This document shows positions 60,190-64,000 of a stretch of 64,000 bases of DNA, one piece after another. Positions within the stretch are counted from its first letter, which is position 1; every line of letters starts with the position of its first letter. A program made the position numbers and the translations under genes. Location: assembly GCF_900103125.1 (NCBI RefSeq), contig NZ_FNJV01000003.1:682001-746000 (forward strand), in the 5' to 3' direction. The notes under the pieces were generated by a model. The model was not told the origin of the DNA, searched no databases, and saw only the letters and a program-made list of their open reading frames with translations. Origin of the DNA: Mucilaginibacter sp. OK268 (lineage in GTDB: Bacteria; Bacteroidota; Bacteroidia; Sphingobacteriales; Sphingobacteriaceae).

Positions 60190-61755
60190 ATGCCATATAA
60201 AAACCGAAGGTCGACTTATGCATACTTCATACTGATTTTTGTATTTATAAAAGTTGTTCTTAATTTATTCGCTATAAGTCATTTTGGCTTTCACCGCGAC
60301 GAATTACTGCACCTGGTTTTGGCTGATCATCTGGATTGGGGTTATAAGGAAGTCCCCCCATTTATTGCCATCGTAGCCAAAGTTTCCAACATTCTTTTTG
60401 GACATTCAATTTTTGCCGCTCGTATTTTCCCGACCATTTGCAGTGGACTCATTGTTTGGTTTACCGGTTTGATTACGGTTGAATTTGGCGGGCGCAAGTT
60501 TGCCATTACCCTAACCTGCCTGGCTCTTATATTTTCGCCTGCATTTGTGGCGAGTGGCTATCTTTTTCAGCCCGTGGTGTTCGATCAGTTCTGGTGGGTA
60601 TTAACCGTTTGGCTGCTGATCAAATACCTCAACACTACCGATGTTAAATACCTGTACTGGCTAGGCCTGGCCGTAGGTCTGGGTATGCTCACCAAATATA
60701 CCATGGCCTTTTTCACGTTTGCCATGATCATCGGTATCCTTATCAGTAAGCAACGTAAACTATTATTCAACAGGCATATACTGGGTGCGGTTTTAGTGGC
60801 CTTTTTAGTTTGTCTGCCTAATCTTATCTGGCAAATCCAGCATCACTGGCCGCTCATCCATCACATGAAAGCCTTGAGGCAGGAGCAATTAAGTTATATT
60901 AAACCCGCCGAATTTATTGAACAGCAGTTGCTGGTACATGGTGTGGCTCTTTTTGTATGGTTCACTGGTTTGCTGTTCCTCATATTTTCTTTCAGGTTGC
61001 GTAACTTTCAATTTTTAGCCATCGCCTACGTACTGATATTTATTTTTTTACTGGAAATGGATGGCAAAAACTATTACCTGTTTGGCGCCTATCCTATGCT
61101 GTTCGCCGCGGGTGGTTTTGGGTTTGAACGATGGCTAAAAACCAAAGGTTATGTACTCCGCACCGTTACCATAGCGGTATTTGTGTTGCCTAATATGATC
61201 TTGCTGCCTATGTTGCTGCCTCTATTTTCGATAGATAACACGCTGGCATTTTTCAGGTTTGCCCATAAAAATATAGCCGCGACAGATTTTCTGATCACCT
61301 GGGAAGATCAAAAACAACACCCATTAACCCAGGATTATGCCGATATGTATGGCTGGGATGAGCTGGCCCAAAAAGTTGGTGAAGCTTATAACAAATTAAC
61401 GCCGGAGCAGCAAAAGCAAACCCTTGTTTATGCCGATAACTACGGCGAAGCAGGCGCCCTGAACCAATACAGCAAACAATTCAAGTTCCCAAGAGCCATA
61501 TCCCTTAACAGTAGCTTTACGCTGTGGGCTCCCGATAGCCTGAAATGCAAATACCTCATCTATGTGGATGATAACGGCGGCGAGAATATACGTCAGTTTG
61601 TAGCCGGTAAGATGATAGGCTCCTACGAAAAACTGGGCCAAATTGATCACTACCTGGCCCGCGAAAAAGGCACCAGCATCTATCTGATAACCGATATTAA
61701 AGCCCCCTTACAGGAACGATATACGAAAGAATTGGCGAGGAAAAGGTTGGAGTAG
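60190..61755 (+). CDS. Membrane glycosyltransferase, GT39/ArnT-like
   Basis: The protein has 521 residues from ATG 60190 (MPYKNRRSTYAYFILIFVFI); the longer frame from TTG 60145 starts inside a repeat. About ten membrane helices. The first extracytoplasmic loop has the acidic DxE-type motif of GT-C enzymes (FGFHRDELLHLVLADHLDWG, with HRDE). A conserved Pro-rich loop (GYKEVPPFIAIVAKVSNILF) follows. The C-terminal 130 residues are soluble and probably periplasmic (YADNYGEAGALNQYSKQFKF). It would transfer a sugar from a polyprenyl-phosphate donor to a protein or lipid. The acceptor is unknown. Confidence 0.82.
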   Translation: MPYKNRRSTYAYFILIFVFIKVVLNLFAISHFGFHRDELLHLVLADHLDWGYKEVPPFIAIVAKVSNILFGHSIFAARIFPTICSGLIVWFTGLITVEFGGRKFAITLTCLALIFSPAFVASGYLFQPVVFDQFWWVLTVWLLIKYLNTTDVKYLYWLGLAVGLGMLTKYTMAFFTFAMIIGILISKQRKLLFNRHILGAVLVAFLVCLPNLIWQIQHHWPLIHHMKALRQEQLSYIKPAEFIEQQLLVHGVALFVWFTGLLFLIFSFRLRNFQFLAIAYVLIFIFLLEMDGKNYYLFGAYPMLFAAGGFGFERWLKTKGYVLRTVTIAVFVLPNMILLPMLLPLFSIDNTLAFFRFAHKNIAATDFLITWEDQKQHPLTQDYADMYGWDELAQKVGEAYNKLTPEQQKQTLVYADNYGEAGALNQYSKQFKFPRAISLNSSFTLWAPDSLKCKYLIYVDDNGGENIRQFVAGKMIGSYEKLGQIDHYLAREKGTSIYLITDIKAPLQERYTKELARKRLE

Positions 61756-61769
61756 CATTAAAAATGCCC

Positions 61770-61850
61770 GTCATTGCGAGGTACGAAGCAATCTCTAAAC
61801 TATACAGAAAGGCTCTGCTTATCGGGGATTGCTTCGTACCTCGCAATGAC
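61770..61850. repeat. Intergenic inverted repeat, type D (cgaagcaatc variant)
   Basis: It starts gtcattgcgaggtacgaagc and ends gcttcgtacctcgcaatgac, arms perfectly complementary over 20 bp. It occupies the gap between two convergent gene ends, a good place for a bidirectional terminator. Confidence 0.85.
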
Positions 61851-61862
61851 GGGCTGAGATTA

Positions 61863-63224
61863 CTAAGCCGATATCGCGTTGATGATATCGTATTGGGTAA
61901 TGATCTCTATTTTACCCTGTCCGTCTTCAACCAATACGGCGATGTTGTCCTTATTGATCATGCTTGATATCTTATCGATAGAAGTATTCAGATCAACAAA
62001 AGGGAACGGCGTTGTAGTGATATTTTTGATCGGCTGAGATTTGATGGACGGGTTTTCGAGCAATGAATTCAGAATATCACTTTCGGTGATCTTGCCGATC
62101 ACCATACCTTTTTGCGTAACCGGGATCTGCGATATATTGAGCGATTTGATGGTATTGATAGCCTCCAGCACGCTTTTTTCACAGTCGATAGTGATAATTT
62201 CCTGCACATCCTTTTTACTGATGATATCAGCGGCGGTTAGTTTGCCATCCTTCAAGAATCCGCGGTCGCGCAGCCAATCGTCATTATACATTTTGCCCAG
62301 GTAACGCGTGCCATGATCCGGGAAGATGATCACCACTACGTCGCCTTCTTTAAACTTGTCCTTCATTTGTATAGCACCAGCAACAGCCGATCCAGTAGAG
62401 TTACCTGCGAAGATACCCTCCTTGCGGGCAATTTCACGGGTCATGAGGGCAGCGTCCTTATCTGTTACCTTTTCAAAATGATCAATCAGGCTAAAGTCGA
62501 CGTTTTGCGGTAAAAAGTCTTCACCAATACCTTCTGTGATGTATGGATAGATCTCGTTCTTATCCATAATACCGGTTTCTTTATATTTTTTAAATACAGA
62601 GCCGTAAGTATCAATCCCCAACACCTGGATGTTCGGGTTCTTTTCTTTCAGGTAACGTGCAGTACCCGATATGGTACCACCAGTGCCCACCCCTACTACC
62701 AGGTGCGTAATCTTGCCTTCGGTCTGCTCCCATATTTCAGGACCGGTTTGCTCGTAATGCGCCTGCGAATTGCTCAGGTTATCATACTGATTAGGTTTCC
62801 ATGAATTAGGCACCTCGCGCTCTAAACGCGAAGATACAGAGTAGTATGAACGCGGGTCTTCGGGCTCTACGTTGGTGGGGCAAACAATTACCTCGGCGCC
62901 AAAAGCGCGCAGGGCGTCAAACTTTTCTTTTGATTGTTTATCGGTGCTGGTAAAAATACATTTGTACCCTTTAATAACCGCGGCTATAGCCAAACCCATA
63001 CCGGTGTTGCCCGATGTACCTTCAATAATAGTACCGCCAGGTTTTAGTTTACCGCTTTTTTCGGCGTCCTCTATCATTTTAAGGGCCATACGGTCTTTGA
63101 TAGAGTTACCGGGATTGGTAGTTTCTATCTTAGCCAAAACCGTTGCCGGGATGTCTTTTGTTACCTTATTTAACTTAACCAACGGTGTGTGACCAATGGT
63201 TTCTAATATATTGTTATACCACAT
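61863..63224 (-). CDS. Cystathionine beta-synthase (PLP enzyme with C-terminal CBS pair)
   Basis: The protein (453 aa) has a type II PLP fold (about 1-330) starting MWYNNILETIGHTPLVKLNK. The Schiff-base lysine is in NPGNSIKDRMALKMI, and the phosphate-binding loop is in GTGGTISGTARYLKE. The C-terminal tandem CBS domains (about 335-450; LEAINTIKSLNISQIPVTQKG and SSMINKDNIAVLVEDGQGKI, cut here) are absent from plain cysteine synthases. It should condense serine and homocysteine to cystathionine, or act as a cysteine synthase; the length and CBS pair favour the former. Monocistronic. Confidence 0.88.
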   Translation of the reverse strand: MWYNNILETIGHTPLVKLNKVTKDIPATVLAKIETTNPGNSIKDRMALKMIEDAEKSGKLKPGGTIIEGTSGNTGMGLAIAAVIKGYKCIFTSTDKQSKEKFDALRAFGAEVIVCPTNVEPEDPRSYYSVSSRLEREVPNSWKPNQYDNLSNSQAHYEQTGPEIWEQTEGKITHLVVGVGTGGTISGTARYLKEKNPNIQVLGIDTYGSVFKKYKETGIMDKNEIYPYITEGIGEDFLPQNVDFSLIDHFEKVTDKDAALMTREIARKEGIFAGNSTGSAVAGAIQMKDKFKEGDVVVIIFPDHGTRYLGKMYNDDWLRDRGFLKDGKLTAADIISKKDVQEIITIDCEKSVLEAINTIKSLNISQIPVTQKGMVIGKITESDILNSLLENPSIKSQPIKNITTTPFPFVDLNTSIDKISSMINKDNIAVLVEDGQGKIEIITQYDIINAISA

Positions 63225-63318
63225 AATTTAAATATCTACTAACCCGGTATATTTAGCCGGATAACTCCCCAAAATTAGCTTTCTTAAACGATATTTTTTT
63301 AAAAAAGAAACATCCGTT

Positions 63319-63434
63319 GAGAATCAAGAGTCAAGAATCAAGATATAAGACTCCTGTTTTCATGCAAAAGACAGAAAGAATAAAACTAATATTTTTTCCT
63401 GTCTTGATTCTTGACTCTTGATTCCTGATTCTCA
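63319..63434. repeat. Heptad-repeat inverted pair H6
   Basis: The left arm GAGAATCAAGAGTCAAGAAT continues as caagatataaga; the right arm is its reverse complement (TCTTGATTCTTGACTCTTGA, then ttcctgattctc). The units are the same 7-mers as H1 and H3. It lies upstream of the CBS start, in the 294-bp gap before the small peptide gene. Confidence 0.7.
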
Positions 63435-63518
63435 TCCACACAAATTATATATTTTTTTATGGAATAGTTCATCAACCTGCATCCTTTAAGTATAACCCAA
63501 AAGCTTATATTTAAACCT

Positions 63519-63683
63519 ATGGTATCTACAACCTATAACAACCTATCCTTATCATTAAAAATAGCCATATTTATTTTATTGCTGATAGGTATTTGTGAAA
63601 GCCCTGCATTTTCGCAAAAGCTATTGAGTCCAAGCAGGCAGAGTAGTTATTATATCAGTAAACTATCAGCAGAAGATTGCTAA
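63519..63683 (+). CDS. Small secreted peptide, unknown
   Basis: This 54-residue frame starts at ATG 63519 and has a good signal peptide (LKIAIFILLLIGICESPAFS, cleavage before Q). The mature part (about 25 residues) is QKLLSPSRQSSYYISKLSAE followed by D-C, ending in a C-terminal cysteine. It may be a real small exported peptide or the truncated start of a longer lost gene. No similarity to the KRDLGSAD precursors beyond the general layout. No partner gene is near. Confidence 0.45.
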   Translation: MVSTTYNNLSLSLKIAIFILLLIGICESPAFSQKLLSPSRQSSYYISKLSAEDC

Positions 63684-63724
63684 ATTGTTTGTGAGGATAC
63701 AAACAACATGGGGTAAAAAACAAA

Positions 63725-63810
63725 TGTCATCTCGAACGAGGCACGAGGGGAGATCTTATACGTGAGCTATGCTAATCGTATAAAATCTTTCTCTACCGCT
63801 CAAAATGACA
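63725..63810. repeat. Intergenic inverted repeat, type B (degenerate right tip)
   Basis: It starts tgtcatctcgaacgaggcac and ends taccgctcaaaatgaca; the right arm has lost bases compared with the copy at 1934-2019. The inner pair atcttatacg / cgtataaaat is intact. Confidence 0.65.
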
Positions 63811-63833
63811 AGCAGGAAATAAATATAATTGTA

Positions 63834-63908
63834 GTCCTGAGCATAGCGAAGGATCTATTCCTCAACATATATATTGTGAATAGATGCTTCACTTCGTTCA
63901 GCATAACA
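63834..63908. repeat. Intergenic inverted repeat, type A (degenerate)
   Basis: It starts gtcctgagcatagcgaagga and ends cttcgttcagcataacag. Both tips have mutated from GTCAT/ATGAC. Confidence 0.55.
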
Positions 63909-64000
63909 GTTTTAACTGGTCAATGGCCTCATGAATCAATTAAAACTTCAAATGTTTAACCGTTAACCCGTTATTGATCAGTTGCTTTAACGATTCGATA

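Larger units (their letters stand above)
63684..64000. other. Gene-free right end of the window
   Basis: Apart from two repeat elements (below) no gene was seen. The last 60 bases (aatcaattaaaacttcaaat...) show no clear start. Confidence 0.4.

Overview
The window looks like chromosome of a Bacteroidota bacterium of the family Sphingobacteriaceae, most probably Mucilaginibacter or a close relative. This is inferred from family content (OMP_b-brl/CarboxypepD_reg outer membrane protein, DUF4290, glucoside-dehydrogenase-type GMC and subunit-3 pairs, DUF1080, XRE+DUF2975 pair, extracytoplasmic TPR sensors), the moderate GC content, the AT-rich intergenic regions and the dispersed GTCAT...ATGAC repeats. 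No rRNA, tRNA, CRISPR array, transposase or phage gene was seen.

Layout. 1-1662: end of a tripartite efflux operon (HlyD adaptor, then TolC, which runs off the left edge). 2041-3221: NIPSNAP protein and a small membrane protein. 3344-19265: a long minus-strand sugar-oxidation island. It holds two GMC oxidoreductases, two gluconate-2-dehydrogenase-subunit-3-like Tat lipoproteins, two Gfo/Idh/MocA oxidoreductases, four xylose-isomerase-like TIM barrels, two MFS permeases, a cytochrome c lipoprotein and a DUF1080 (3-keto-disaccharide hydrolase family) protein. Together these fit an oxidise-at-C3, cleave, reduce and isomerise route for glycosides. A smaller third set lies at 51841-55235, divergent from a Nudix-like sugar regulator. 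19568-30351: TolB-like propeller, fatty acid desaturase, thioesterase, large outer membrane beta-barrel, SlyD, YyaL/DUF255. 30606-38735: a histidine kinase with an ethylene-receptor-like membrane domain, M1 peptidase, two unknown proteins and a GH110-like beta-helix protein. 38993-45602: FabV, XRE/DUF2975, AAA ATPase, UvrD/PcrA helicase. 45750-50234: regulator, unknown protein, TPR/DHp membrane protein and the peptide locus. 50276-63683: M20 dipeptidase, third glucoside-oxidase locus, dipeptide epimerase, DUF4290, MurA, GT39-like protein, cystathionine beta-synthase and a small secreted peptide.

The most striking feature is at 48680-50155. Two 47-residue secreted precursors end in the same ten-residue tail pattern, G-F-KRDLGSAD-stop. 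A third, 290-residue precursor carries 17 tandem in-frame copies of a 15-residue unit, SGPKRDLGSADFA(AV/LA). The octapeptide is identical in all 19 occurrences although its codons vary. The layout resembles multi-copy pro-hormone precursors with dibasic KR sites. The genes are divergent from a membrane protein with a periplasmic TPR domain and a histidine-kinase dimerisation/phosphoacceptor segment but no ATPase domain, a plausible but unproven peptide sensor.

Intergenic DNA holds two repeat systems: about 17 GTCAT...ATGAC inverted elements of five sequence types, and 7- or 8-bp-periodic arrays arranged as inverted pairs whose unit sequence differs from place to place.
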